Assembly (NCBI RefSeq): GCF_023241715.1 | Contig: NZ_JALQCW010000065.1 | Span: 154,511-218,510, forward strand | Origin: Pseudomonas morbosilactucae | GTDB lineage: Bacteria > Pseudomonadota > Gammaproteobacteria > Pseudomonadales > Pseudomonadaceae | DNA: 64,000 nucleotides | Reading direction: 5' to 3' | Shown here: piece by piece, positions 8,603-16,989 of the stretch | How the letters are laid out: every line of letters begins with the position of its first letter | How positions within the stretch are numbered: the first letter of the stretch is position 1 | Translations under genes and position numbers: made by a program | The notes under the pieces: generated by a model | What the model was told of the DNA's origin: nothing | The model's input: the letters and a program-made list of their open reading frames with translations, nothing else | Databases searched by the model: none

Positions 8603-10405
8603 ATGACTACCCCTGATTCTCCTGCCGTGTCGAGCTTGAAGATTTACTTGCGACTGCTCTCCTACGTTCGTCCCTATTGGGGCATGTTTGCTCTGAGTAT
8701 CGTGGGCTTTATCATTTTTGCCTCGACCCAGCCCATGCTGGCGGGGATCCTCAAATATTTTGTCGACGGTTTGAGTAACCCTGAAGCGGTGCTCTTTCCC
8801 TCTGTGCCTTATTTGCGCGATCTGCAATTGCTGCAGGCCGTGCCCATGCTGATTGTGTTGATTGCCGCCTGGCAGGGCCTGGGCTCCTTCTTGGGTAACT
8901 ATTACCTGGCCAAGGTTTCTCTGGGGCTGGTGCACGATCTGCGTGTCGAACTGTTTAACAAGTTGCTGGTTCTGCCTAACCGGTATTTTGATACCCACAA
9001 CTCCGGGCACCTGATTTCCCGTATTACCTTCAACGTGACCATGGTCACGGGCGCCGCAACCGATGCGATCAAGGTTGTGATTCGCGAAGGTCTGACGGTG
9101 GTCTTCCTGTTCATGTATCTGCTGTGGATGAACTGGCAACTGACGCTGGTGATGGTCGCGATCATGCCGGTGATTGCCATCATGGTCAGCAGTACCAGCA
9201 AGAAATTCCGCAAGCAAAGCAAGAAGATCCAGGTGGCCATGGGCGATGTGACTCATGTGGCCTCGGAAACCATTCAGGGGTATCGCGTGGTGCGCAGTTT
9301 TGGCGGCGAGACCTATGAACAGGAACGCTTCGCTACTGCCAGCCAGAGCAATACCGACAAGCAACTGCGCATGACCAAGACCGGTGCGGTTTACACGCCC
9401 ATGTTGCAGTTGGTGATCTACACGGCGATGGCTGTGCTGATGTTCCTGGTGCTGTTCCTGCGTGGCGACGCCACGGCCGGTGATCTGGTGGCTTACATCA
9501 CTGCTGCGGGCTTGCTACCCAAGCCGATTCGCCAGTTGTCTGAGGTCAGCTCGACCATCCAGAAAGGTGTCGCGGGTGCCGAGAGTATTTTCGAGCAGTT
9601 GGATGTGGAGCCGGAAGAGGACAAGGGCACCGTTGAGCTGGAGCGGGTCGAAGGTCGCCTGGAGGTTCGTAACCTGAGCTTCACCTATCCGGGTACTGAA
9701 CGCGAAGTGCTAAAGGACATCAACTTCTGCGCCGATCCCGGTCAGATGATTGCTTTGGTCGGACGCTCCGGTAGCGGCAAGTCCACCCTGGCGGGGCTGA
9801 TTCCTCGCTTTTACCACCATGATGTCGGACAGATTCTTCTCGATGGTGTCGATATCGAAGACTACCGTCTGCGCAACTTGCGTCGCCATGTGGCGCAGGT
9901 CACTCAGCACGTGACCTTGTTCAATGACACTGTTGCCAACAACATCGCCTACGGTGACTTGGCCGGCGCGCCGCGTGAAGACATCGAGAAAGCCGCGGTG
10001 GATGCCTATGCCATGGACTTCATCGCCCAGTTGCCCGAGGGCCTGGACACCCAGGTCGGCGAGAACGGCGTGCTGTTGTCCGGTGGCCAGCGTCAGCGTC
10101 TGGCGATTGCCCGGGCGTTGTTGAAGAACGCGCCGTTGTTGATTCTCGACGAGGCCACCTCGGCCCTGGACACCGAGTCCGAGCGGCATATCCAGGCCGC
10201 CCTGGACAAGGTCATGAAGGGGCGTACCACCCTGGTCATTGCGCACCGTCTGTCGACTATCGAGAAGGCCGACCTGATCCTGGTCATGGATCAGGGGCGC
10301 ATTGTCGAGCGTGGCACCCACAGTGAGCTGTTGGCGCAGAACGGCTACTACGCCCGTCTGCACGCCATGGGCCTTGAGGAACCGGTGCCCAACGGCATCG
10401 CCTGA
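8603..10405 (+). CDS. msbA: Lipid A export ABC transporter MsbA
   Basis: The product is 600 residues from ATG 8603; the ATG at 8588 would add only five residues. Six membrane helices lie in residues about 20-310. The ATPase domain has Walker A GRSGSGKS (about 387), signature LSGGQRQR (about 492), Walker B LLILDEATSALD and the H-loop AHRLST. MsbA flips lipid A-core across the inner membrane, which fits the LPS locus. A TATAGT box at 8566-8571 in the divergent gap with the kinase-like gene is a possible -10 element, but I see no clear -35. The length is normal for the family. Confidence 0.95.
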   Translation: MTTPDSPAVSSLKIYLRLLSYVRPYWGMFALSIVGFIIFASTQPMLAGILKYFVDGLSNPEAVLFPSVPYLRDLQLLQAVPMLIVLIAAWQGLGSFLGNYYLAKVSLGLVHDLRVELFNKLLVLPNRYFDTHNSGHLISRITFNVTMVTGAATDAIKVVIREGLTVVFLFMYLLWMNWQLTLVMVAIMPVIAIMVSSTSKKFRKQSKKIQVAMGDVTHVASETIQGYRVVRSFGGETYEQERFATASQSNTDKQLRMTKTGAVYTPMLQLVIYTAMAVLMFLVLFLRGDATAGDLVAYITAAGLLPKPIRQLSEVSSTIQKGVAGAESIFEQLDVEPEEDKGTVELERVEGRLEVRNLSFTYPGTEREVLKDINFCADPGQMIALVGRSGSGKSTLAGLIPRFYHHDVGQILLDGVDIEDYRLRNLRRHVAQVTQHVTLFNDTVANNIAYGDLAGAPREDIEKAAVDAYAMDFIAQLPEGLDTQVGENGVLLSGGQRQRLAIARALLKNAPLLILDEATSALDTESERHIQAALDKVMKGRTTLVIAHRLSTIEKADLILVMDQGRIVERGTHSELLAQNGYYARLHAMGLEEPVPNGIA

Positions 10406-10411
10406 TCCTCT

Positions 10412-10436
10412 GGGGGGAGGCCGAACCTCCCCCTTG
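10412..10436 (+). terminator. Hairpin after msbA
   Basis: An 8-bp GC stem (GGGGGAGG / CCTCCCCC, 10413-10420 with 10426-10433) with a 5-base loop lies seven bases after the msbA stop, followed by TT. The T-run is weak, so it may only attenuate. The rest of the gap to 10580 holds no gene I can support. Confidence 0.5.
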
Positions 10437-10580
10437 CCGCGTGCTTTGCCTCCGGGTTTGTAACCAGCCCCATACAGTCTTGACCAAGCCTAAATAATTC
10501 CGCCCAACGCCCTTGTTATGGTTCCCGCCTGAATCTATTGAACAGATCGACGGGGCCATCCCCGTTGCGTGGGTGTTGGA

Positions 10581-11285
10581 ATGTTGCAACGTTATCTGTG
10601 GAAGTTATTACCCAAGTCCCAGCGCAGTTTCTTGCTCGGGCGCTTGTCTGTGGTGGACCGCCAGGTGGTGAACAAGGCGATGTCTGCCAATGTGCGCTTC
10701 CCCCAGGCCTTCTCCCGGCAATCATGCCTGTTCATCCATGTGCCCAAATGTGCCGGTAGCAGTGTCTGTGCGGCCCTGTTCGACGGTTGGAGCCCCGGGC
10801 ACCTACCGTTGTACTGGTATGAACAGCAGTTTCCCCGGGAGTTTTCCAGCAGCTTCAAGTTCGCCTTTGTGCGTGATCCGTTGGAGCGTGCCTATTCGGC
10901 CTACGCCTTTCTGCGGGGCAATCGACTCGGCAACCGCGATCAGGCGGCCCAGGCACTGGTCAGCCATTACCGGGATTTCGATGACTTCGTCAGTCGCTGG
11001 CTGCGCCCGGAAAACATCCCGCGGCAGATGCACTTTGCTGCCCAAAGTGACTTTCTCACTGACTCCCTTGGGCGCTTGTCCATGGACTTCATCGGCTACC
11101 AGGAACACCTGGAGCGTGACTTCCACCTGCTCTGCGATCACCTCGGCGTGACCTCGCAACTGCCTCGTCTGAATGTTTCCCAGCACCGGCATGCCCAGCC
11201 AGTCCGCGAGTTGTGCACGGTGCGCACCCGGCGCCTGGTGCGGCGAGTCTATGAGCGTGACTACGAGATGCTCGGCTATGAATGA
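10581..11285 (+). CDS. Sulfotransferase, Sulfotransfer_2-like
   Basis: The product is 234 residues from ATG 10581; a GTG at 10569 would add four. Both PAPS-binding signatures are visible: the 5'-phosphosulfate loop HVPKCAGSS (about residues 53-61) and the 3'-phosphate segment FVRDPLERAYSAY (about 96-108). It has no signal peptide, so it would act in the cytoplasm on a lipid-linked or nucleotide-linked sugar, or on a small molecule. It overlaps cysC by 8 bases, so the sulfate donor enzyme is probably co-translated. The pair sits between msbA and hldE, which are close neighbours in P. aeruginosa as I recall it. The acceptor is unknown; LPS core, O antigen or another surface glycan are guesses from location. 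Confidence 0.82.
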   Translation: MLQRYLWKLLPKSQRSFLLGRLSVVDRQVVNKAMSANVRFPQAFSRQSCLFIHVPKCAGSSVCAALFDGWSPGHLPLYWYEQQFPREFSSSFKFAFVRDPLERAYSAYAFLRGNRLGNRDQAAQALVSHYRDFDDFVSRWLRPENIPRQMHFAAQSDFLTDSLGRLSMDFIGYQEHLERDFHLLCDHLGVTSQLPRLNVSQHRHAQPVRELCTVRTRRLVRRVYERDYEMLGYE

Positions 11286-11889
11286 GCCTGCCTTCAGCAC
11301 CCAGGAACAGCCGCAGATCCGTCCTTACACGCTGGCCCTTTCGTGTTCATCCCGGGCTGCCCTCAAGCACCAGAAACCCCGCTGCATCTGGTTGACCGGG
11401 CTCTCTGGTGCCGGCAAGTCGACCCTGGCCAATCAGTTGGAGTTGCGGTTGAACGAGCGGGGCCGGCACACCTTCCTGCTCGATGGCGACAATGTGCGCA
11501 GCGGCTTGTGCAGTGACTTGGGCATGGGGCCAGAGGCGCGCAAGGAAAACATCCGGCGCATGGCGGAAGTGGCGCGGTTGATGGTGGATGCCGGACTGTT
11601 GGTGATTGTCTCGGCGATCTCGCCGTTCCGCGCTGAGCGTGACGCCGCCCGGGCCTTGTTCGGGCCTGATGAGTTTCTTGAGGTGTACATCAGCACGGCC
11701 TTCGAGACTTGTGCCCGGCGAGACCCCAAGGGGTTGTACCAGGCGGCCCTGGCAGGGCGGATCAAGGATTTCACCGGCCTGGACAGCCCTTACGAAGCCC
11801 CGCAGAACCCTGAGTGTGAAATCGATACCGCCAGCGTCGGGCTGGCCCAGGCCACGGCGCGCTTGCTGGGCCTGTTGCTGGAGAAATGA
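11278..11889 (+). CDS. cysC: Adenylyl-sulfate (APS) kinase
   Basis: The product is 203 residues from ATG 11278, which overlaps the sulfotransferase stop. Walker A GLSGAGKS is at about residue 41, preceded by the typical IWLT strand. LDGDNVRSGLCSDLG and ARKENIRR are classic CysC substrate motifs, and CARRDPKGLYQAALAG is the usual lid region. It phosphorylates APS to PAPS. Many pseudomonads carry APS kinase as part of a CysNC fusion elsewhere; this copy is a single domain with no cysD or cysN beside it. With its sulfotransferase partner it looks like dedicated PAPS supply rather than assimilation. The N-terminal 35 residues are longer than the minimal domain. Confidence 0.92.
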   Translation: MNEPAFSTQEQPQIRPYTLALSCSSRAALKHQKPRCIWLTGLSGAGKSTLANQLELRLNERGRHTFLLDGDNVRSGLCSDLGMGPEARKENIRRMAEVARLMVDAGLLVIVSAISPFRAERDAARALFGPDEFLEVYISTAFETCARRDPKGLYQAALAGRIKDFTGLDSPYEAPQNPECEIDTASVGLAQATARLLGLLLEK

Positions 11890-11991
11890 GCGGTTTTAAT
11901 TCTTCACACAGCTGGCTGAAGCCATTGAACTAGGCGGCGCCAACCCTGTGTTAATATCGCGCCCCTGTTCATTTTGTATGTGGGTTGCTCC

Positions 11992-13416
11992 ATGAAGTTG
12001 TCCATGCCGCGATTCGATCAAGCCCCTGTCTTGGTGGTCGGCGATGTCATGCTCGACCGTTACTGGCATGGTGGTACCTCACGGATTTCCCCTGAGGCGC
12101 CGGTGCCGGTGGTCAAGGTCGAGCAAATCGAGGACCGCCCCGGCGGTGCCGCCAACGTTGCCCTGAACATCGCCGCCCTCGGCGCACCTGCCTCATTGGT
12201 GGGCGTGACCGGTGACGATGAAGCGGCTGAAAGCCTGACCAACAGTCTCCACGGCGCTGGTGTACGGGCTATTTTCCAACGCATCGCCCATCAGCCGACC
12301 ATCGTCAAGCTGCGGGTCATGAGTCGTCACCAGCAACTGCTGCGAATTGATTTCGAAGAGCCGTTCGCCACTGACGCCCTGGCCCTGGCCACTGAAGTCG
12401 ACGCGTTGCTAGAGGGGGTCAAGGTGCTGGTGTTGTCGGACTACGGCAAAGGCGCCCTGAAGAACCATCAGGTCCTGATCCAGGCCGCCCGCAACCGCGG
12501 TATTCCGGTGCTGGCGGACCCCAAGGGCAAGGATTTCTCCATCTACCGTGGCGCCAGCCTGATCACCCCTAACCTCAGTGAGTTCGAAACCATCGTTGGT
12601 GGTTGTGCCGACGAGCACGAACTGGTGAGCAAGGGCGCAACGCTGATGCACGACCTGGAATTGGGTGCCTTGCTGGTGACCCGTGGCGAGCACGGTATGA
12701 CCCTGCTGCGCCCCGATCATCCGGCCCTGCATTTGCCGGCCCGGGCCCGTGAAGTGTTCGATGTCACCGGTGCCGGCGATACCGTCATCTCGACCCTGGC
12801 TGCGGCCATTGCGGCCGGCGAAGAGCTGCCCCACGCGGTGGCCCTGGCCAATCTGGCGGCGGGCATTGTGGTGGGCAAACTCGGTACTGCGGCGATCAGC
12901 GCCCCGGAGCTGCGTCGTGCCATCCAGCGTGAGGAAGGTTCCGAGCGTGGTGTGCTGAGCCTCGACCAGTTGTTGCTGGCGATCGACGATGCCCGTGCGC
13001 ACAACGAGAAGATTGTCTTCACCAACGGCTGTTTCGACATTCTCCATGCCGGCCACGTGACCTACTTGGAGCAGGCGCGTGCCCAGGGCGATCGCCTGAT
13101 CGTGGCGATCAACGACGATGCGTCGGTCAGCCGCCTGAAAGGGCCAGGCCGACCGATCAACAGCGTTGACCGGCGCATGGCCGTGCTGGCGGGGTTGGGC
13201 GCGGTGGATTGGGTAATCAGCTTCCCTGAAGGTACGCCGGAAAACCTGCTGAGCCAGGTCAAGCCCGATGTGCTGGTCAAGGGCGGTGACTACGGTATCG
13301 ACCAAGTGGTCGGCGCCGATATCGTCAAGGCCTACGGCGGTACGGTGAAGGTCTTGGGGCTGGTGGAAAACAGCTCGACCACCGCCATCGTAGAGAAAAT
13401 CCGCAAGTCCGAGTAA
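11992..13416 (+). CDS. hldE: Bifunctional heptose-7-phosphate kinase / heptose-1-phosphate adenylyltransferase
   Basis: The product is 474 residues from ATG 11992, the standard HldE length. The N-terminal ribokinase-like domain (about 1-315) has GDVMLDRYWHG, the glycine-rich RPGGAANVA and the catalytic GAGDT near residue 259. The C-terminal nucleotidyltransferase domain (from about 340) has FTNGCFDILHAGHV, with the HxGH-type motif, and a KGGDY segment. It makes ADP-heptose precursor for the inner LPS core in the cytoplasm. The 102-base gap before it suggests its own promoter; I see only a weak TTGAAC and an AT-rich box there. Confidence 0.95.
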   Translation: MKLSMPRFDQAPVLVVGDVMLDRYWHGGTSRISPEAPVPVVKVEQIEDRPGGAANVALNIAALGAPASLVGVTGDDEAAESLTNSLHGAGVRAIFQRIAHQPTIVKLRVMSRHQQLLRIDFEEPFATDALALATEVDALLEGVKVLVLSDYGKGALKNHQVLIQAARNRGIPVLADPKGKDFSIYRGASLITPNLSEFETIVGGCADEHELVSKGATLMHDLELGALLVTRGEHGMTLLRPDHPALHLPARAREVFDVTGAGDTVISTLAAAIAAGEELPHAVALANLAAGIVVGKLGTAAISAPELRRAIQREEGSERGVLSLDQLLLAIDDARAHNEKIVFTNGCFDILHAGHVTYLEQARAQGDRLIVAINDDASVSRLKGPGRPINSVDRRMAVLAGLGAVDWVISFPEGTPENLLSQVKPDVLVKGGDYGIDQVVGADIVKAYGGTVKVLGLVENSSTTAIVEKIRKSE

Positions 13417-13467
13417 GGCCTGTCGGGTGTTGGCGTGTTCCCGCAGGGGAGCACGCCGCCTGTGGGT

Positions 13468-14439
13468 TCAGCGTTGCTGGCTGGCCTTCGCGGGCACGAT
13501 CTTGCGCAAGATCTGCCGCGCCTTGCCGGTCAAACGCTTGAGTTTCGAGTCCTTTTCCGGCGCACTCAGGCCACGCTGCCTGAGCCAGTCTTTCCAGCGA
13601 ATCCGCTCATCACGCACCAGCCAACCGTCCTGTTGGGCGAAGCTTTCTGCCAGGTACAAACCGCGAGTGCTGGCCGGGTGCAGGCGGTCTTTTTTCAGGG
13701 TGTAGAGCTCGCCGCAAGGCTGGCCATCCGTCAGCGGCATCAGGTACAGGTCCGGGCGCTTGCGATCCAGGCGTGCGACCAGTTGGTCGCCTTCCAGGCG
13801 TTCGTCGACATGGAACAGGCTCAGGGACTTGGCTTCCTTGGGGACGTCGAGGCGCAAGTCATAAATCAATTGCAATGACGCTGTGGGCAGGTGGACATAG
13901 GCCCGTGGGCGCTCGATCAATTGCAGGTTGGCGCACCGCACCGGGCGCGCCGCGCCAGACAGCGGCGTCAGGCGAAAGGGCAGGGCTTCGCGGTAATGCA
14001 GGGCGCCGGAGTAGGGCGTGGGCAGCCAGGTGTCGTTGAAGCGCCCGCCCAGCCAGCCCTCGGGCGTCTCCAGCAGGCATTCTTCGGCGATTTCCTGGAT
14101 GGCCGTGTGCAGCGGCAGGTTCAGTTCCTGGGCCGGTACGTAACCGGAGATCAGCTTGAGCACCACGTCGCCGCGATCCTGACGGCGCTGGCGCACCAAT
14201 ACCCAGTAGTCGCGGTTTTGCCAATGCAGGGTCAGGCGCACCGAGACCCCGAGGTTGGCCAGTTCCAGGGCGAAACGCTCGGGATCGGCCACGGCCACCG
14301 GGCGGCGGCGTTGCAGGGTCTGGGAAAAATTTAGCGGCATCCCGACGCTCTGGTAGCTCAGGCCTTCGGGGGTCGCTTCGACGAATAACGGCAGGGTCTT
14401 GAAGTTGCTGGGGTTCTTTCTTATCAGCGTTCGCGGCAT
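13468..14439 (-). CDS. Conserved Pseudomonas protein with a divergent Nudix-like box
   Basis: The product is 323 residues from ATG 14439, preceded by AAGGAG at 5-base spacing. Similar Pseudomonas proteins are often labelled 'metal ABC transporter ATPase', but no Walker motif is present. Residues 99-120 resemble a Nudix box: G99, E105, then Q115-E116-x-x-E119-E120. The usual Arg is replaced by Gln and there are two extra residues in the spacer. The C-terminus is basic (KLKRLTGKARQILRKI). No signal peptide is visible. It is convergent with hldE and followed, in the same direction as read upstream, by the aldo/keto reductase gene. Function unknown; pyrophosphohydrolase activity is only a possibility. 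Confidence 0.7.
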   Translation of the reverse strand: MPRTLIRKNPSNFKTLPLFVEATPEGLSYQSVGMPLNFSQTLQRRRPVAVADPERFALELANLGVSVRLTLHWQNRDYWVLVRQRRQDRGDVVLKLISGYVPAQELNLPLHTAIQEIAEECLLETPEGWLGGRFNDTWLPTPYSGALHYREALPFRLTPLSGAARPVRCANLQLIERPRAYVHLPTASLQLIYDLRLDVPKEAKSLSLFHVDERLEGDQLVARLDRKRPDLYLMPLTDGQPCGELYTLKKDRLHPASTRGLYLAESFAQQDGWLVRDERIRWKDWLRQRGLSAPEKDSKLKRLTGKARQILRKIVPAKASQQR

Positions 14440-14480
14440 GTCGGCTCCTTCTTGCGTCGGGGTCGGCCGCGTCGGCGGCA

Positions 14481-15293
14481 TCAGTTTTTGCTCAGGACCT
14501 GGGCAACGGTCGTCACATTATGGGCCAGGTGCAGGGGGTTGATGGTCCCGACAATAGCACTGGCAACGCCCGGCTGGTCAAACAACAACTCGAAGCTGGC
14601 GCGGACCGGGTCCACGCCCGGGCTGAGGCACACGTGGCCGCTGGCCAGGGCCTTTTTCACCAGGATGGCTTTGCCGTGGCGCGCCGCATAATCAATGACC
14701 GCCCGCTCGCTTTGTTCGTTCAGATTGTAGGTGACCATGGCGCAGTCGCCTTGCTCCAGTGCCTTGAGGCCGCCTTCGACGGTCTTGCCGGAAAAGCCGA
14801 AGCCACGGATCTTGCCTTCACGCTTGAGCGCCGCCAGGGTCTGGTAGACCTCGCCGTCATCGAGGATCGCCAAGTCATTGCCATCGGAGTGCACCAGCAC
14901 CAGATCGATCACATCGGTTTCCAGGCGTTGCAGGCTGCGTTCCACCGATGCGCGGGTGTGCTGGGCGCTGAAGTCGTGCTGGGACAGGCCGTTGCTGAAC
15001 TCTTCTCCCACCTTGCTGACAATCACCCAGTCCTGGCGCTGACCGCGCAGCAGCGGGCCCAGGCGTTCTTCACTGCGGCCGTAGGCCGGCGCGGTGTCGA
15101 TCAGGTTGATGCCCAGGTCGCGGGCCAGTTTGAGCAGCATGCGGGCTTCGTCGTCCCCCGGGATCTGGAAGCCATTGGGGTACTTGACCCCTTGGTCGCG
15201 GCCCAGCTTGACGGTGCCCAGGCCCAGGGGCGACACCTGCAAGCCGGTGTTGCCCAGGGGGCGATGAAGGTCGTGCAGGGTGGCTTGGCTCAT
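14481..15293 (-). CDS. Aldo/keto reductase
   Basis: This 270-residue TIM-barrel oxidoreductase corresponds by order to PA4992. The catalytic tetrad is visible: Asp and Tyr in DTAPAYGRSEERLG, Lys in VIVSKVGEE and His in LVLVHSDG. A GFSGKTVEGG segment and a C-terminal SAIVGTIN (NADP phosphate end) agree with the family. It would reduce a carbonyl with NADPH in the cytoplasm; the substrate cannot be told. Its ATG overlaps the stop of the upstream FAD oxidoreductase by 4 bases, so the two form an operon. Confidence 0.88.
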   Translation of the reverse strand: MSQATLHDLHRPLGNTGLQVSPLGLGTVKLGRDQGVKYPNGFQIPGDDEARMLLKLARDLGINLIDTAPAYGRSEERLGPLLRGQRQDWVIVSKVGEEFSNGLSQHDFSAQHTRASVERSLQRLETDVIDLVLVHSDGNDLAILDDGEVYQTLAALKREGKIRGFGFSGKTVEGGLKALEQGDCAMVTYNLNEQSERAVIDYAARHGKAILVKKALASGHVCLSPGVDPVRASFELLFDQPGVASAIVGTINPLHLAHNVTTVAQVLSKN

Positions 15294-16465
15294 GGCAACA
15301 GTTGCTCCCAGGCGGGTTGTGCCACGGGCGGCTTGGGCAGACTGGGCAAGGTGTGCGCAGGGCCAGGCTGGATACCGTCACGGGCCAGCGCGGCCAACAC
15401 CCGGTCGGCGAAATCCGGGGCCAGGGCCAATTTGGTCGGCCAGCCCACCAGCAGGCGATTCTGTTCGGCGAGAAAGGCGTTGTCCGGCCGGGTCAGGCCC
15501 GATTGTGCCGGCTCGGCGCGATCCACCCGCAAGGTGGCCCATTGCGCCTGGCTCAGGTCGACCCAGGGCAGCAGGTTGCCCAGCTCTTTTTGCGCGGCCG
15601 CGATCTGTGCGGCCGGTTCCCGGGCCACGCCTTCGGCTTCGGCGATGTCGCCACCCAGGTACCAGACCCACTGGCCATCGGCTGCAGGATGGGTGGTCAC
15701 GGTGATCCGTGGCTTGGGGCCGCCGCCCAGGCAGTGGGCGTACAGCGGTTTCAGGCTCGGGCCCTTGACCATCACCATGTGCAAGGGGCGGCGTTGCATG
15801 GTCGGCTGGCTCAGGCCCAGGGCGCTGAGCAGTTCGGCGTTGCCGGCACCGGCGCTGAGGACGATGCGCTGGGCACGGATTTCGCGCTCATCGACGCGCA
15901 GCCCGACCAGTTCGCCCTGCTCCAGCAGCGGCTCGACGTGCTGCCCGGCCAGCAGGCCGTCACCGGCCAGTTGGGCCAGGCGCTCGATCAGGCTGGGCAC
16001 GTCCACCACCAGTTCGGCCAAGCGATAGACCTTGCCCTTGAAGCGCTTGTCTTGCAGGGCAGGGGGCAGTTGCTCGCCCTTGACCTGATCGACCCGGCCG
16101 CGCACCGCCTTGCTGGCGAAGAAGCTGGTGAGGTTGCCGGCCAGGGTGCCAGGGGACCAGAGGTAGTGGGCTTCCGAGAGCAGGCGCACGCTGGACAGGT
16201 CCAGTTCGCCGTTGCCGGCCAGGGCCTCGCGCCAGCGGCGGGGCATGTCGGCGATGGCTTCCGAGGCGCCGGTCAGGGCACCGTGCAGGGCGTATTTGGC
16301 GCCGCCGTGGATGATGCCCTGGGATTTCACACTCTGCCCGCCGCCGAGGCTGGCACTTTCCACCAGCACAGTGGAAAAGCCCTGGCGACGCAGGCGCGCG
16401 TTGAGCCAGAGCCCGGCGACGCCAGCGCCGACAATCAGCACGTCGGTGGAAATAGCGGATGGCAT
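15290..16465 (-). CDS. FAD-dependent oxidoreductase (DAO family)
   Basis: The product is 391 residues from ATG 16465, which has GAGG 7 bases before it; a longer frame to 16498 is less likely. The N-terminal dinucleotide fold is DVLIVGAGVAGLWLNARL, followed by ESASLGGGQSVKSQGIIHGG, a glycine-oxidase/glycerol-3-phosphate-dehydrogenase-like FAD contact. The C-terminal RVDRAEPAQSG-type segment fits the same family. It corresponds to PA4991 by order. The substrate is unknown. It is coupled with the aldo/keto reductase downstream by a 4-base overlap. Confidence 0.85.
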   Translation of the reverse strand: MPSAISTDVLIVGAGVAGLWLNARLRRQGFSTVLVESASLGGGQSVKSQGIIHGGAKYALHGALTGASEAIADMPRRWREALAGNGELDLSSVRLLSEAHYLWSPGTLAGNLTSFFASKAVRGRVDQVKGEQLPPALQDKRFKGKVYRLAELVVDVPSLIERLAQLAGDGLLAGQHVEPLLEQGELVGLRVDEREIRAQRIVLSAGAGNAELLSALGLSQPTMQRRPLHMVMVKGPSLKPLYAHCLGGGPKPRITVTTHPAADGQWVWYLGGDIAEAEGVAREPAAQIAAAQKELGNLLPWVDLSQAQWATLRVDRAEPAQSGLTRPDNAFLAEQNRLLVGWPTKLALAPDFADRVLAALARDGIQPGPAHTLPSLPKPPVAQPAWEQLLP

Positions 16466-16491
16466 GCAGCGACCTCGGGAAATAAAACGAA

Positions 16492-16547
16492 GCGGCAAGT
16501 TTCAAGCTTCAAGCCACAAGCTGCAAGCGTGGCGCTTTTCTTGCCGC
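16492..16547. repeat. Intergenic inverted repeat with AAGCTTCAAGC core
   Basis: GCGGCAAG at 16492-16499 pairs with CTTGCCGC at 16540-16547. Inside are the short tandem-like units CAAGCTTCAAGC and CAAGCTGCAAGC. The same AAGCTTCAAGC core appears in the 23053-23115 repeat, so this is a dispersed element family. It lies just downstream of emrE and before the FAD oxidoreductase gene on the minus strand. Confidence 0.65.
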
Positions 16548-16553
16548 TGTTTT

Positions 16554-16886
16554 TCAGTGCCCGGCGGTTTTCGAAAACAACTGGATCACCACCACTCCCA
16601 GGACGATCAGGGCCATGCCGAGCATGGCCGGGATGTCGAGCTTCTGCCCGTAGAGGAACAGCGCGGCGATGCTGACCATGACAATGCCCATGCCGGCCCA
16701 GACCGCGTAGGCCACGCCCACCGGCACCGTGCGCACCACCAGCGTCAGCATCCAGAAGGCGATGCCGTAGCCGACGATGATCAGCAGCAGGGGAATCGGG
16801 GTGCTCAGGCCCTTGACCGCTTTCATCGAAACAGTGGCGATCACTTCGGCGCAGATGGCGATGGCCAGGTAGTAGTAAGCGTTCAT
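16554..16886 (-). CDS. emrE: Small multidrug resistance transporter EmrE
   Basis: The product is 110 residues from ATG 16886, the family length. Four membrane helices are evident. The essential Glu14 is present in AIAICAEVIATVSMKA, and GVAYAVWAGMGIV gives the conserved helix-3 Trp region. EmrE exports cationic dyes and quaternary ammonium compounds in exchange for protons as an inner-membrane dimer. It corresponds to PA4990. It is divergent from the LysR regulator gene with 103 bases between, so that regulator is a natural candidate controller. Confidence 0.92.
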   Translation of the reverse strand: MNAYYYLAIAICAEVIATVSMKAVKGLSTPIPLLLIIVGYGIAFWMLTLVVRTVPVGVAYAVWAGMGIVMVSIAALFLYGQKLDIPAMLGMALIVLGVVVIQLFSKTAGH

Positions 16887-16960
16887 GGGGGTGTTCCTCG
16901 TGTAGATGCGGCGTTCTGAGGTGCGCATTCTAGGGCGAACACAGATGGGGTAAAGTCATT

Positions 16961-16983
16961 ACCTATCTGAATGGGAGATAGGT
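16961..16983 (+). promoter_or_regulatory. Inverted repeat, candidate LysR-type operator
   Basis: ACCTATCT and AGATAGGT form a perfect 8-bp inverted repeat around a 7-base centre in the emrE/lysR gap. The right arm touches the Shine-Dalgarno region of the LysR gene, so binding could repress its own expression. LysR-type sites usually hold a T-N11-A palindrome, which fits. No experimental support can be read from sequence. Confidence 0.5.
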
Positions 16984-16989
16984 TGAACC

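Noticed and set aside
10437..10580. Possible promoter (TTGACC at 10480) before the sulfotransferase gene
   Set aside because: No -10 box at proper spacing; the AT-rich TAAATAAT is too close.
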